Assembly (NCBI RefSeq): GCF_050589645.1 | Contig: NZ_JBNGOQ010000003.1 | Span: 558,001 to 622,000, forward strand | Reading direction: 5' to 3' | From: JBNGOQ01 sp050589645 | GTDB taxonomy: Bacteria > Bacteroidota > Bacteroidia > Flavobacteriales > Flavobacteriaceae | Length of the DNA stretch: 64,000 nt | Shown here: positions 41,967 to 51,090 of the stretch, piece by piece | Layout: each line of letters begins with the position of its first letter | How positions within the stretch are numbered: position 1 is the stretch's first letter | Position numbers and translations under genes: made by a program | Notes under the pieces: model-generated | The model's input: only the letters and a program-made list of their open reading frames with translations | Databases searched by the model: none | What the model was told of the DNA's origin: nothing

Positions 41967-44435
41967 CTAAAATCGCATACTCAGTATTAGGTTCAATCGG
42001 CGGGCGGTCAAAAAGTTCGGGACCGCAAACTGTAGTTTGCTGTCCACATCCCTTACAAAGGTATTGGTTATGGAGTTTTGGTTGTTGAACAGGTTAAAAA
42101 TTTCAAATCCCACATTGAGTTCCTTAAATCTGTGGAGCCAGTGGTTTTTCGGATACCGCTGGTCCGCATCCACAAAAATATACGAAATTCCCAAATCTGC
42201 CCGTCTATAATCCCTTAATCTGTTCTGAAAAAGGTAAGGATCGGCAAAATTTGGGGAACCTCCAGGTACTCCCGTGTTGTAAACCAGGTTCAAGTACATT
42301 TTTAGGTCGGGGATAGTGGGCACGTAATCCTGGAAGAGAATACCCACCTTCAGGCGTTGGTCCGAAGGCCTTGCGATATAGCCCCTATTGTCTATATTTT
42401 CCTCGGTTTTCATATAACCCAGGCTTACCCAGGATTCCGTTCCTGGGACAAAGGCTCCGTTTAAACGCATTTCCAGGCCATAGGCATAAGCCTTTGCATT
42501 GTTATCCGCCGCATAACGAATGCGCACGTCTTCCAAGGTATATGGATTTACTTGGTCCAAGTTTTTATAGTAGGCCTCGCTGACCAGTTTAAACGGGCGG
42601 TTCCATAGCACAAAACTGTATTCGTTGCCCAGTACGAGATGAACCGATTTTTGGGCCTTTACCTCAGGGCGTATCGTCCCGTTTTGATCCCTTAGCTCTC
42701 GATAGAAAGGAGGTTGTTGGTACCATCCGCCCGAAATTCTAAAGAGCATATCCTTTTTCCAATCAGGTTTTAAGGCCAATTGGGCCCGGGGACTTACAAT
42801 GGTCTGTTGTGTTTTAACAACGTTTTCCCCGCTTACGGTCCATCTTTGCGCCCGTACCCCAAGATTGTAATAAATATCATGTTTGTTCCATTGCAACTGC
42901 TCACTGTATTGTACAAAGGCCGATAGCCGATTGGTCTTTACAAAATTAATGGCGCTTATACTCTCAAAGGGAGCAATAGGGGCGGTAAAGGGATCTTGAG
43001 GTTGGTTGTTTATAAATTCGGGCAAAGGGGGCCTTATGGAAAAACCGGCAGAGTCTATGAACTCGGATTCGCGTATCTGGTCCCGAATATCCTCATGGGT
43101 ATACTTTACTCCCCATTCCATCACTTTACGGTCCTTCGAAAATTTGCCCCTATGGGCCACATTTAAGATCAGAGCGTCCAGATCGTTGCGCGCACGGTTG
43201 AATTGCGACCCCAGGCCCCGTGAGGAAGTAACCTCGCCTAAGGTATCGCTCCCCAGATTGGTGTCTATCTCTCCCAACTCATATTGCGCGATGATATCGG
43301 AATATTCCTCCTCCGTGGTATGGTACAGCGAGGCAACCCAATTGAGGTGCACCCGATCGTTCGTGAAATAGTCCGCTTTTAAGGCCCCTAGGGCCGTGTT
43401 GTACCTATTGTTCTCCTGACCTTCATAAAAAACCAACAAGGCCATGGGATTGTCCAAGGTGCCAAAATTGGTCTGCCTGGTCAGCGGTTCGTTTTCATAA
43501 TCGTTTATGGACAGCGTGCCCAAGAAGTTAAGGTGGAATTTTTTCGAAAAGCGATAGGTCAGATAACTCTGAAGGTCTACAAAGGTGGGATTAAAATTGC
43601 TTTCGGTCTGCAAACTGTTCACCAAGAGGCTGTTGTCCCTAAATCGGACACCGCTAACCGTTGTAAAGTTTTTATTCTTTGAAACCGTGCCCAAGGAAGC
43701 AGCAGCACCCAATAAACTTGCATTCACCGAAAGCTCGAATGCCAGTGGGTTTTTGTAGGTGATATCCAGTACGGAGGAGAGTTTATCGCCGTATTTGGCC
43801 TGGAAACCCCCAGGAGAAAACACTACGTCCTGTACCAGGTCCGCATTGACGAAACTTAGCCCTTCCTGTTGCGCAGATCGTACTAGAAAGGGACGGTATA
43901 CTTCAATACCGTTTACATAGACCAGGTTTTCGTCATAGTTTCCGCCACGAACCGAGTATTGGGTACTGAGCTCATTGCTCGATGAAACACCCGGCAATAG
44001 TTTCAGCACGTTTTCTACCCCGGCATTGGCCCCGGGGATTCGGCGAATGACCTCTGGCGTGAGGGTGGTAATACCCTCCACACTTTTCTCACCGGTAGGA
44101 GTAACCACAACTCCATCTACCTGAATGGCATCGGCCTTCATCACCGGATTAAATTCAAAGGTTTCATGGGTAGACAAGATCAAATTTTCCAGCACTATGT
44201 TCTCATGGCCCAAATGGGAAAAGGTAAGCGTTGTTTTTTGATCTGGAATCAGCTGCAAGATGTAAAATCCGTTGCTATCGGTAGAGGTGCCCTTGTCTCC
44301 GGAACTAATATTCACGTCCGGAAGCGGATTGTTGTTTTCGTCCAGAACAACGCCGGTAATCGCGGCGGTCTGTCCGCTTAGCATGGCGGTAAAGCACAAA
44401 CCTATAAAAAGAAAAAGTAGTTTAGGGCGGCTCAC
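41967..44435 (-). CDS. TonB-dependent receptor with carboxypeptidase-like N-terminal domain
   Basis: The 822-residue outer membrane protein has a signal peptide, a carboxypeptidase-like regulatory domain (about residues 25-105, with SSGDKGTSTDSNGFYIL), a plug domain (about residues 120-220, with VVVTPTGEKSVEG and LVYVNGIEVYRPFLVRS), and a beta-barrel ending in Phe. The barrel hallmark strands are seen throughout, and the last strand ends LNLILSMRF. It imports a substrate using energy from TonB, but no SusD partner is present, so it may be a siderophore, vitamin or peptide receptor rather than a polysaccharide one. Confidence 0.93.
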   Translation of the reverse strand: MSRPKLLFLFIGLCFTAMLSGQTAAITGVVLDENNNPLPDVNISSGDKGTSTDSNGFYILQLIPDQKTTLTFSHLGHENIVLENLILSTHETFEFNPVMKADAIQVDGVVVTPTGEKSVEGITTLTPEVIRRIPGANAGVENVLKLLPGVSSSNELSTQYSVRGGNYDENLVYVNGIEVYRPFLVRSAQQEGLSFVNADLVQDVVFSPGGFQAKYGDKLSSVLDITYKNPLAFELSVNASLLGAAASLGTVSKNKNFTTVSGVRFRDNSLLVNSLQTESNFNPTFVDLQSYLTYRFSKKFHLNFLGTLSINDYENEPLTRQTNFGTLDNPMALLVFYEGQENNRYNTALGALKADYFTNDRVHLNWVASLYHTTEEEYSDIIAQYELGEIDTNLGSDTLGEVTSSRGLGSQFNRARNDLDALILNVAHRGKFSKDRKVMEWGVKYTHEDIRDQIRESEFIDSAGFSIRPPLPEFINNQPQDPFTAPIAPFESISAINFVKTNRLSAFVQYSEQLQWNKHDIYYNLGVRAQRWTVSGENVVKTQQTIVSPRAQLALKPDWKKDMLFRISGGWYQQPPFYRELRDQNGTIRPEVKAQKSVHLVLGNEYSFVLWNRPFKLVSEAYYKNLDQVNPYTLEDVRIRYAADNNAKAYAYGLEMRLNGAFVPGTESWVSLGYMKTEENIDNRGYIARPSDQRLKVGILFQDYVPTIPDLKMYLNLVYNTGVPGGSPNFADPYLFQNRLRDYRRADLGISYIFVDADQRYPKNHWLHRFKELNVGFEIFNLFNNQNSITNTFVRDVDSKLQFAVPNFLTARRLNLILSMRF

Positions 44436-44437
44436 AT

Positions 44438-46129
44438 TTATTTTCTATAGAAAGTGGTACTAAAGGTAGCTTTGTTCCCCACATTATCGGTAACCACCAC
44501 TTTTAGTTCGCACTGTTTCTTGTCCAGGATAATATCATCAAAATTATAGGTCAGCGTCCGCGTCTTGGGTTCGTATTCCATAAGTATCCATTCCCCATTG
44601 AGTGTCGCGGAATAGGTATCCACGCCGCTGAGGTCATCGCTTATATGGAGGCTTAGATAGCGATAATTGGTAAGCCATTGTTTTTCCCTAAAATTTTTGG
44701 TCCTTATTTTTGGCGCCACCGTGTCCTTGGCCAAGGTGTAGGTACCCAGGTTTCGCGTTCGGGTGGTAAAGGTAGTCCCCCTTTTATAGGTGGAAGCATA
44801 ATTTGGCCTCCGCCTTTTGTCGAGACGGGCAATAAAGAGCTGTTGGCGTTCTTTGTCCGAGTATTTGGAGGTGTCGAACGTTATGGTGAAATTACGGTGT
44901 GCGGGTACCTTGTTGTTGTGAATGGTAACGGTGTCCTTCCCCTTCTTTAGGTCCATATAAAAGTCTTCGTAGAACGTATTGGAAGGAAAATACACCTTTG
45001 CAGCCCCCAGATCATAGTTATTTGGTTTTTTTGCGATAATGTAATGGTCTGTCTTGACGTCTTTTTTCACAATCTTCAATTCCTGCCTTTTTCCTACTAT
45101 GGGAATACGCACTCGGGAAGCATTCCCCTCAAAATCCGTTATCAGGATCTCCACGGTATAGGACAGCCCTTCCCTTACCACTATTTTCCCATCATTGTGC
45201 AGTTGGTTGTAGATGCTGAGACGATTACCGGGCGCCCTAAAACACTGTTGCACGCGCTGTTGATAGGCCCCAAAGTGTGCATAGTCTATCAAGGTATTTA
45301 TATATCGGGTCTCTATGAACGAAAACGTTTCAAAATCGTAATCGGAGTAAATCTTTCCGTTTACCAATTGTTGTACCCTATAGACCCCATTCTTATTGGC
45401 GGCCAGATCCTGTCGGTCAAAGCCGTTGAAACCAAAGCCAATGGTGCCTGCCGCATATACGGTATCGGCTAAAAAGGAACCATCCTGTTGTCGGCTAAAG
45501 TTGATCTGTACCTTTTCATTGCTTTGGTTCAGTTGGGCATTTTTGGAAAGGGGATATCCGTAAAGTCCCAAAAAAGTGGGATTGGTAGCATCCCTAACTT
45601 CCAGGCCATAGAGCAGGGGATTGGTGGGTTTCTCGGAAATACTGCTGCGTATTTCAAAATGCAGATGTGGACCCGAAGAACCGCCCGAGTTGCCACTATA
45701 GGCTATTACCTTGCCTTTTTCCACTTTTAGTTCCCCGAAGTCCGGGAAAACCTCCACTTCATAAGCCCTTTTTTTGTATTGGATCTTTTTTATGTACGCC
45801 TCTATTTCTGGAGCAAACTTCTGTAAATGTGCATAAACCGAAGTATATCCATTGGGATGCGCAATATACATGGCCTTTCCGTAACCCCATAGGGATATCT
45901 TTATTCGGGTAACCGTTCCGTCACCAATGGCATATACCGGCAATCCTTGCCGTTGTTGTGTTTTGATGTCTATACCGGAATGAAAGTGGTTGGACCGGAG
46001 TTCTCCAAAACTCCCAGCCAAAATCAACGGAATGTCCAAAGGCGGGCGAAAAGCATCCTTGGGATAATTTTCCTGTCCTTTACCATGAATCGAAAAAAAT
46101 AGCAAAAGCGTTAAAATGGGTAATCTCAT
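44438..46129 (-). CDS. Secreted M23 family metallopeptidase (563 aa)
   Basis: After a signal peptide (MRLPILTLLLFFSIHGKGQ) comes an M23 domain: zinc ligands in HFHSGIDI near residue 47 and HLHFE near residue 158, with VYAHLQ between. The following 380 residues hold beta-sandwich-like repeats (for example LDDLSGVDTYSATLNGEW near residue 520) that may bind a wall partner. The enzyme probably acts in peptidoglycan remodelling. It lies 2 bp before the TonB receptor on the same strand, so the three genes M23, receptor, and CsgG-like protein may be co-transcribed. Confidence 0.92.
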   Translation of the reverse strand: MRLPILTLLLFFSIHGKGQENYPKDAFRPPLDIPLILAGSFGELRSNHFHSGIDIKTQQRQGLPVYAIGDGTVTRIKISLWGYGKAMYIAHPNGYTSVYAHLQKFAPEIEAYIKKIQYKKRAYEVEVFPDFGELKVEKGKVIAYSGNSGGSSGPHLHFEIRSSISEKPTNPLLYGLEVRDATNPTFLGLYGYPLSKNAQLNQSNEKVQINFSRQQDGSFLADTVYAAGTIGFGFNGFDRQDLAANKNGVYRVQQLVNGKIYSDYDFETFSFIETRYINTLIDYAHFGAYQQRVQQCFRAPGNRLSIYNQLHNDGKIVVREGLSYTVEILITDFEGNASRVRIPIVGKRQELKIVKKDVKTDHYIIAKKPNNYDLGAAKVYFPSNTFYEDFYMDLKKGKDTVTIHNNKVPAHRNFTITFDTSKYSDKERQQLFIARLDKRRRPNYASTYKRGTTFTTRTRNLGTYTLAKDTVAPKIRTKNFREKQWLTNYRYLSLHISDDLSGVDTYSATLNGEWILMEYEPKTRTLTYNFDDIILDKKQCELKVVVTDNVGNKATFSTTFYRK

Positions 46130-46262
46130 AATAAGGATAAGTTGGTACGAAAGTAATTAATACCGTTGAATCAATGAAAACTCTTAAAAAAAAAGCCCTA
46201 GTCTTCATACTTCTGGCATAAAAGGAATTAAAGTATTACTTGAAGAATAAATGGAAAAAGTA

Positions 46263-46293
46263 TTGCGAAGTCGATGGATGTATGTTAACTTTG
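46263..46293 (+). promoter_or_regulatory. Promoter of the zauP-like/zapA unit (Bacteroidetes type)
   Basis: TTG (46263-46265), 20 bp, TAACTTTG (46286-46293), an exact TAnnTTTG match. The predicted start is about 20 bases before the ATG at 46318. Confidence 0.75.
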
Positions 46294-46317
46294 TGTAAAA
46301 TGCATTGAGGTTTGCAT

Positions 46318-46608
46318 ATGAGTGAATTAGTTGAAATTGTTGATTCTTTAGAAAACAAAATTAGCAAGTTACTGCACAAATTAGAGCTGCTTAACCAAGC
46401 TAATAGAAGGTTGGAAGAGGAAGTGATCGCTTTACGACAGGACAATGAAACTACCCAAGGCTCCCGAACAGAATGGGAGGAAAAGTATAAATCGCTCAAG
46501 ATGGCAAACTCAATGATGGGCAGTAATACAAATAAAACGGAAGCTAAGCTTAAAATAAATACTTTGATTAGGGAGTTGGACCATTGCATTGCCCAACTCG
46601 CTGAATAA
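46318..46608 (+). CDS. Coiled-coil protein upstream of zapA (ZauP/ZapB-like)
   Basis: The 96-residue protein (ATG at 46318; the frame before it begins with TTG) is one long heptad coiled coil: LVEIVDSLENKISKLLHKLELLNQANRRLEEEVIALRQ (quoted as LVEIVDSLENKI and LELLNQANRRLEEEV). Such proteins upstream of zapA in proteobacteria are called ZauP and bind ZapA to help organise the FtsZ ring. The order of this gene and zapA, 14 bp apart on the same strand, supports the comparison. Homology to ZauP itself is not proven. Confidence 0.8.
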   Translation: MSELVEIVDSLENKISKLLHKLELLNQANRRLEEEVIALRQDNETTQGSRTEWEEKYKSLKMANSMMGSNTNKTEAKLKINTLIRELDHCIAQLAE

Positions 46609-46622
46609 TGTTCAATTAAATT

Positions 46623-46919
46623 ATGGCGGAAAAGCTCAAAATAAAGCTTTCTATTGCGGACAGGGTCTATCCTTTGACCATTGATCCCAGTCAGGAAGAA
46701 GGGTTGCGAAAAGCGGCCAAGAACATAGAGCAATTGGCCAAAAAGTTTGAACAAAATTATGCCGTAAGGGACAAACAGGATGTATTGGCCATGTGTGCCC
46801 TGCAGTTTGCCTCCAAGATCGAGCAGAAAGGTATTGATAGTATGGAGAACACCAAGGAGGTTACAGAGCGTTTAAAGGCTTTGGACCAGCTTGTGAATTC
46901 CAAGCTTAGTATAAAATAA
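46623..46919 (+). CDS. zapA: Cell division protein ZapA
   Basis: ZapA binds FtsZ and promotes bundling at the division site. The 98-residue protein matches the family in its opening strand (KLKIKLSIADRVYPLTIDPSQEE) and a C-terminal coiled coil (ALQFASKIEQKGIDSMENTKEVTERLKALDQLV). The start ATG at 46623 follows the upstream coiled-coil gene by 14 bp. A 6S-type RNA follows immediately, which is the same order as zapA and ssrS in proteobacteria. Confidence 0.92.
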   Translation: MAEKLKIKLSIADRVYPLTIDPSQEEGLRKAAKNIEQLAKKFEQNYAVRDKQDVLAMCALQFASKIEQKGIDSMENTKEVTERLKALDQLVNSKLSIK

Positions 46920-46942
46920 GTTCTTTTGAAATAACAGTAAAG

Positions 46943-47117
46943 TTACTGCCCACATTGGTAAATAATTTTTGACGAACTCAACACTAATTTGTTTGAAAAG
47001 GGTGAGTTTAGGTTGTAAAAGCAAGCCTTACTAGTATAAGGATCCTTGATCAGCTTGGTAGCCCTAAACCTGTTTATTGGAGTTTGTACAAGACTTCCAT
47101 CAATGTGGGCTTTTTTT
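46943..47117 (+). ncRNA. ssrS: 6S-type RNA (6S-Flavo), ssrS
   Basis: The ends pair strongly: GCCCACATTG (46948-46957) with CAATGTGGGC (47101-47110), followed by TTTTTTT (47111-47117). Inside, ACGAACTC (46972-46979) pairs with GAGTTTGT (47080-47087), GTTTAGG (47006-47012) with CCTAAAC (47063-47069), CAAGC (47022-47026) with GCTTG (47053-47057), and an apical hairpin CCTTA-CTAGTA-TAAGG closes it. A large asymmetric bubble lies between the second and third stems. This rod with an open bubble mimics an open promoter, as in 6S RNA, which binds sigma-70 holoenzyme. Bacteroidetes have such an RNA (6S-Flavo). The zapA context is further support. Confidence 0.8.
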
Positions 47118-47135
47118 ATAACTAATTTGGAAACT

Positions 47136-48704
47136 ATGGATATTACATCAATAATAATAGGAGGTATTGTTGGGGCGGTCATCGGTTTTGTCATCGCAAA
47201 GTTTTTAGAGAAAGGCAAGGCGTCCAAGACCATAAGCAATGCAAAAAGAGAGGCCTCTTCACTGTTGAAGGCCGCCAAACAAGAAGGTGAGAACATCAAG
47301 AAAGACAAGATTTTTCAGGCAAAGGAAAAGTTCCTGGAATTAAAGGCAGAGCATGAAAAGGTCATTATCAACAAGGACAAAAAGATAGGGGAGTCCGAAA
47401 AACGGGCACGGGATAAGGAGTCGCTGATTAGCAATGAACTGGCCAAGAACAAGAAGCTGAACGAACAGTTGGAGTCCAAGCTCAAAGCCATTGATCACAA
47501 AAGCGAATTCTTGGACAAAAAACAATCGGAACTGGAGAAGCTGCATAAAAGTCAGGTACAGCAATTGGAGGTAATCTCTGGCCTATCGGCGGAGGAGGCC
47601 AAAAGTCAGTTGCTGGAATCGCTTAAGGAAACCGCTAAGACAGATGCCATGGCCTATATGCAGACCACTTTGGAGGAGGCCAAACTTGCCGCGCAGCAGG
47701 AGGCCAAGAAAATAGTGATCAATACCATACAGCGCATCGGAACCGAGGAAGCGGTAGAAAATTGTGTTTCAGTATTTAATTTGGAATCGGATGACGTAAA
47801 AGGACGGATCATCGGTAGAGAGGGAAGGAATATCAGAGCCCTTGAAGCTGCCACTGGTGTGGAAATTATCGTTGATGATACGCCCGAGGCTATAATCCTT
47901 TCCTGTTTTGATTCCGTACGCCGGGAAGTTGCACGCTTATCGCTGCACAAGTTGGTAACCGATGGGAGAATCCATCCCGCGCGAATCGAAGAAATTGTGC
48001 GGAAAACGGAGAAGCAAATAGAGCAAGAGATCGCGGAAGTTGGGAAACGGACGGTAATCGACCTGGGAATCCATGGGCTTCACCCCGAATTGATAAAGGC
48101 AGTGGGCCGTATGAAATACCGCTCCTCTTACGGACAAAATTTATTGCAACATTCCAGGGAAGTGGCCAAACTCTGTGGAGTGATGTCCGCGGAACTTGGA
48201 TTAAACCCAAAATTAGCCAAGCGGGCCGGTCTGTTGCACGATATTGGAAAGGTGCCCAACACTGAGGTGGAAGTAGAAACACCGCATGCGATACTTGGCA
48301 TGCAATGGGCAGAAAAATATGGGGAAAAACCTGATGTCTGCAATGCCATTGGGGCGCATCACGATGAAATTGAAATGAAAACCCTGATCTCGCCTATTGT
48401 ACAGGTGTGCGATGCCATAAGTGGGGCAAGACCAGGGGCCCGGAGACAGGTATTGGATTCCTATATACAGCGTTTGAAGGATTTGGAGGACATTGCCTTT
48501 GGATTTGGAGGCGTGCAAAAAGCCTATGCCATTCAGGCCGGTAGGGAACTAAGGGTCATTGTAGAAAGTGAGAAAGTCAGCGATGATAAGGCTGCCGAAC
48601 TTTCCTTTGAAATTTCCCAAAAAATACAGACCGATATGACTTATCCTGGACAGGTGAAGGTCACGGTTATTCGTGAAACACGGGCTGTTAACGTGGCCAA
48701 ATAG
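47136..48704 (+). CDS. rny: Ribonuclease Y
   Basis: RNase Y starts mRNA decay. The 522-residue protein from the ATG at 47136 (MDITSIIIGGIVGAVIGFVIAKF) has an N-terminal membrane anchor, a long coiled coil (about residues 35-200), a KH domain with the motif GRIIGREGRNIRALEAATG, and an HD domain with LLHDIGKVPN and a later HHDEIEMKTLISPI (His and Asp pairs that bind metal). The longer frame from 47046 overlaps the 6S RNA and is rejected. The 6S terminator lies just upstream, so rny has its own expression or reads through from zapA. Confidence 0.96.
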   Translation: MDITSIIIGGIVGAVIGFVIAKFLEKGKASKTISNAKREASSLLKAAKQEGENIKKDKIFQAKEKFLELKAEHEKVIINKDKKIGESEKRARDKESLISNELAKNKKLNEQLESKLKAIDHKSEFLDKKQSELEKLHKSQVQQLEVISGLSAEEAKSQLLESLKETAKTDAMAYMQTTLEEAKLAAQQEAKKIVINTIQRIGTEEAVENCVSVFNLESDDVKGRIIGREGRNIRALEAATGVEIIVDDTPEAIILSCFDSVRREVARLSLHKLVTDGRIHPARIEEIVRKTEKQIEQEIAEVGKRTVIDLGIHGLHPELIKAVGRMKYRSSYGQNLLQHSREVAKLCGVMSAELGLNPKLAKRAGLLHDIGKVPNTEVEVETPHAILGMQWAEKYGEKPDVCNAIGAHHDEIEMKTLISPIVQVCDAISGARPGARRQVLDSYIQRLKDLEDIAFGFGGVQKAYAIQAGRELRVIVESEKVSDDKAAELSFEISQKIQTDMTYPGQVKVTVIRETRAVNVAK

Positions 48705-48722
48705 CGGTCTATATTATCCATG

Positions 48723-48748
48723 AAAAGGGGCCCGATCGGGCCCCTTTT
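48723..48748. terminator. Bidirectional terminator between rny and the DUF349 gene
   Basis: AAAAGGGGCCCGA and TCGGGCCCCTTTT form a perfect 26-bp palindrome; the T residues on each strand fit terminators for the convergent rny and DUF349 genes. Confidence 0.9.
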
Positions 48749-48773
48749 TTGTTTAGTATGGTCAAGGGGAAGC

Positions 48774-50954
48774 CTATTCCTCTTCGGACGAAGCGTCTGC
48801 GTCATCGGCAGCCTCTTGCTCCCTGTGCAGATTGTTCTCCATGATATTAAGTTTTTTGAGTTTTGCCTTCCAGGTCTCAAGTGCCTCTTTATGGGCATCT
48901 ATCTTTTTGATTACTTCTTTTACCACGGGACTGTCCTCGGAAGCATTGGAAAAGAACTGAAGATTGTTTTCCAATTGCCGAATCTCGTTCTTGCTCTCAT
49001 CTATCTTTCTTCTGATAAAGGTCCGCTCATTGGAAATGGCCAGTTCGTCTTCCCTTTTGGCCAATTGCTGAATTTTGTTCCCATATTTTAAAAGCTCCGA
49101 TTCCTGTCTGCCAATATCCAGTTTCTTGAAAAGGGCATCTAGAATTTTATTGAACTTTGCATTGATGTTCTTTTTGTTGAACGGTACCCGTCCATAGGTC
49201 TTCCATTCCTCGATAAAGCCTTTGATTGCCTCTAAATCCTTATCCCTTTTTCCACTGAGTTCAAAGGCCTTAAGTTTGTTCAAGCAGGCGTTTTTCTTTT
49301 CAAAATTATCCGCCTCTTCCTTGTTGGCCTTATTCTTAAGGGCATGTAAACGGTCAAAGTAGTGGTTACAGGCCGTTTTGAACTCGTTCCATATCTTATC
49401 GGAAAACTTTCTGGGGACATGGCCTATTTTCTTCCATTCGCTCTGTATCCGCTTCATTTCTGGGGTTGCCGTGTCCCAATCCTCACTGTCTTTCAGGGAA
49501 AGTGCCAAATTTAGCAAGGTCCGTTTTTTGTCCAGATTCTCCTGTTGGTCCTTTTTGAGGTTTTTGTAATACGCATTTTTACCACGGTTAAAGGCCCTTA
49601 CCGCTTCCTTGAATGCCGCCCAGGTCTTTTCATTCACCTTTTGGGGTACTTTCCCTGCCTTAAAGAATGTCTCGCGCAGTTGCTCTATTTCCCTAATTTG
49701 CTGCTGTAGCGCTTTATGGTTAGTGGCCACATTTGATGCCACAGCGGAAATGGACTCGATAATTTTATTCTTTTCGATCAGGTTTTGCTCATATACCTTT
49801 TCAATGTCCTTATAGTACTCCTGCCGTCTCAAATGCATGGCCCGGGTAGCACTGCTAAAACGGTCCCATATTTCCTCACGGTGTTGCTTGTCCACCGGAC
49901 CTATATCCTCTTTCCAGATCTTGTGGAGCGTTTGCAGTTCCCTGAAGGCTTTACCTAAGTCTTCCTGCTTTACCAGGGCCTCGGCGCGTTCCACAATTTT
50001 AAGTTTCTCTTCTAAATTGTGTTTAAAATCAAGGTCGCGGAGTTCCCGGTTCAGATGTAGGAAATCATAAAATATCTCGATATGATGGTGGTAGGTCCGC
50101 CATACATCATTGTAGTTGTTACGGGGTATTGGCCCGGCATTTCGCCACCTTTCCTGAATGTCCTTAAAGTTTTTATAGGTGGTATTGATATCTTCCTCAA
50201 CATTTACCAAGCCTTTTAGCTGCTCAATGATTTCCAAACGTTTGGAGAGGTTTTCCTTAAGGGTCTGTTCTAGGTTTTTGTAATATTGGTTACGTTTTTC
50301 CCGATACTCCGAATAGACCTCGTTGAACTGTCTTTTGGTAACGGAATTGTATCGAAAATCAATTTCATTGCCTCCATGGCCCACAAATTCCTCTTTCTTA
50401 TGCTCTATGAATTCCTGGAATTTTAGATCAAATTCGTACTTAATACCGTCCACATGTTTTTTGATTGCCTGGACCTTCTCGGTCCGGATCAACTTCTGAA
50501 GTTCACCCACCAAGTTTTCCATGGACATGGAATGATAGTCCAACATGGGGATGTGATGCCGGTGATGATTATCTGTGTCCTCTGCATCCTCTGCATTGGT
50601 CTCTTCTATCTCCTCTATAACATCTTCCTCTTTGGGTGATGAAGCCGGGGTCTTTTTTTCTTCCTCAGGTTCGGAGGCTGTTTCCTGGTTTGATGCGTTT
50701 TCCCCTGAGGGTGTTTCTTCCTGCGCCTGGGGGGCTTCCGAGGTTTTGTTCTCTTCCTTGGCCACTGTAGTTTCCAGCTGCTCTACTTCCACGTCATCTG
50801 CCGGTTGCTCCATAGGTTCCACGACCTTCTCTTCTTTGGGGTTTTCGAGTGCAATTTCGGTGCTTTTCTCTGAGTTTGATTGTTTTTCAGTAGTTTCCGA
50901 TTTTTTTTCTCCCCCTACACTTTCCTGTAGTTTCTCGTCTTTCTCTTCCAACAT
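48774..50954 (-). CDS. DUF349 domain protein with long acidic N-terminal region (726 aa)
   Basis: The N-terminal 130 residues are disordered and rich in Glu, Lys and Ser (EKQSNSEKSTEIALENPKEEK), then several DUF349 repeats follow (tandem three-helix units with an IWKE/WKKIGHVP pattern, for example KEDIGPVDKQHREEIWDRF and SEWKKIGHVPRKFSDKIWN). DUF349 proteins are common in Bacteroidetes and Actinobacteria; no function is firmly known. It has no signal peptide or membrane span. It is convergent with rny and its strong terminator suggests a single-gene transcript. Confidence 0.92.
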   Translation of the reverse strand: MLEEKDEKLQESVGGEKKSETTEKQSNSEKSTEIALENPKEEKVVEPMEQPADDVEVEQLETTVAKEENKTSEAPQAQEETPSGENASNQETASEPEEEKKTPASSPKEEDVIEEIEETNAEDAEDTDNHHRHHIPMLDYHSMSMENLVGELQKLIRTEKVQAIKKHVDGIKYEFDLKFQEFIEHKKEEFVGHGGNEIDFRYNSVTKRQFNEVYSEYREKRNQYYKNLEQTLKENLSKRLEIIEQLKGLVNVEEDINTTYKNFKDIQERWRNAGPIPRNNYNDVWRTYHHHIEIFYDFLHLNRELRDLDFKHNLEEKLKIVERAEALVKQEDLGKAFRELQTLHKIWKEDIGPVDKQHREEIWDRFSSATRAMHLRRQEYYKDIEKVYEQNLIEKNKIIESISAVASNVATNHKALQQQIREIEQLRETFFKAGKVPQKVNEKTWAAFKEAVRAFNRGKNAYYKNLKKDQQENLDKKRTLLNLALSLKDSEDWDTATPEMKRIQSEWKKIGHVPRKFSDKIWNEFKTACNHYFDRLHALKNKANKEEADNFEKKNACLNKLKAFELSGKRDKDLEAIKGFIEEWKTYGRVPFNKKNINAKFNKILDALFKKLDIGRQESELLKYGNKIQQLAKREDELAISNERTFIRRKIDESKNEIRQLENNLQFFSNASEDSPVVKEVIKKIDAHKEALETWKAKLKKLNIMENNLHREQEAADDADASSEEE

Positions 50955-51090
50955 GTCGAATGTTTATTGATTGATGCCAGGTTTCCATTACTAAGTTATT
51001 AACAATGCTCCTTACAACAAAGGTAATGAAACTTCTTTAAGGGGTTTTTTGATTGCTGGAGTTGATAAAAAAGGAGATTCGAAGCCTTAT

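Noticed and set aside
46174..46221. 15-residue signal-like peptide MKTLKKKALVFILLA
   Set aside because: Too short, with no ribosome binding site or conservation evidence; probably a chance frame or remnant.
47046..47135. 30-residue extension of rny into the 6S RNA
   Set aside because: It overlaps the RNA and its terminator; the ATG at 47136 precedes a standard RNase Y membrane anchor.
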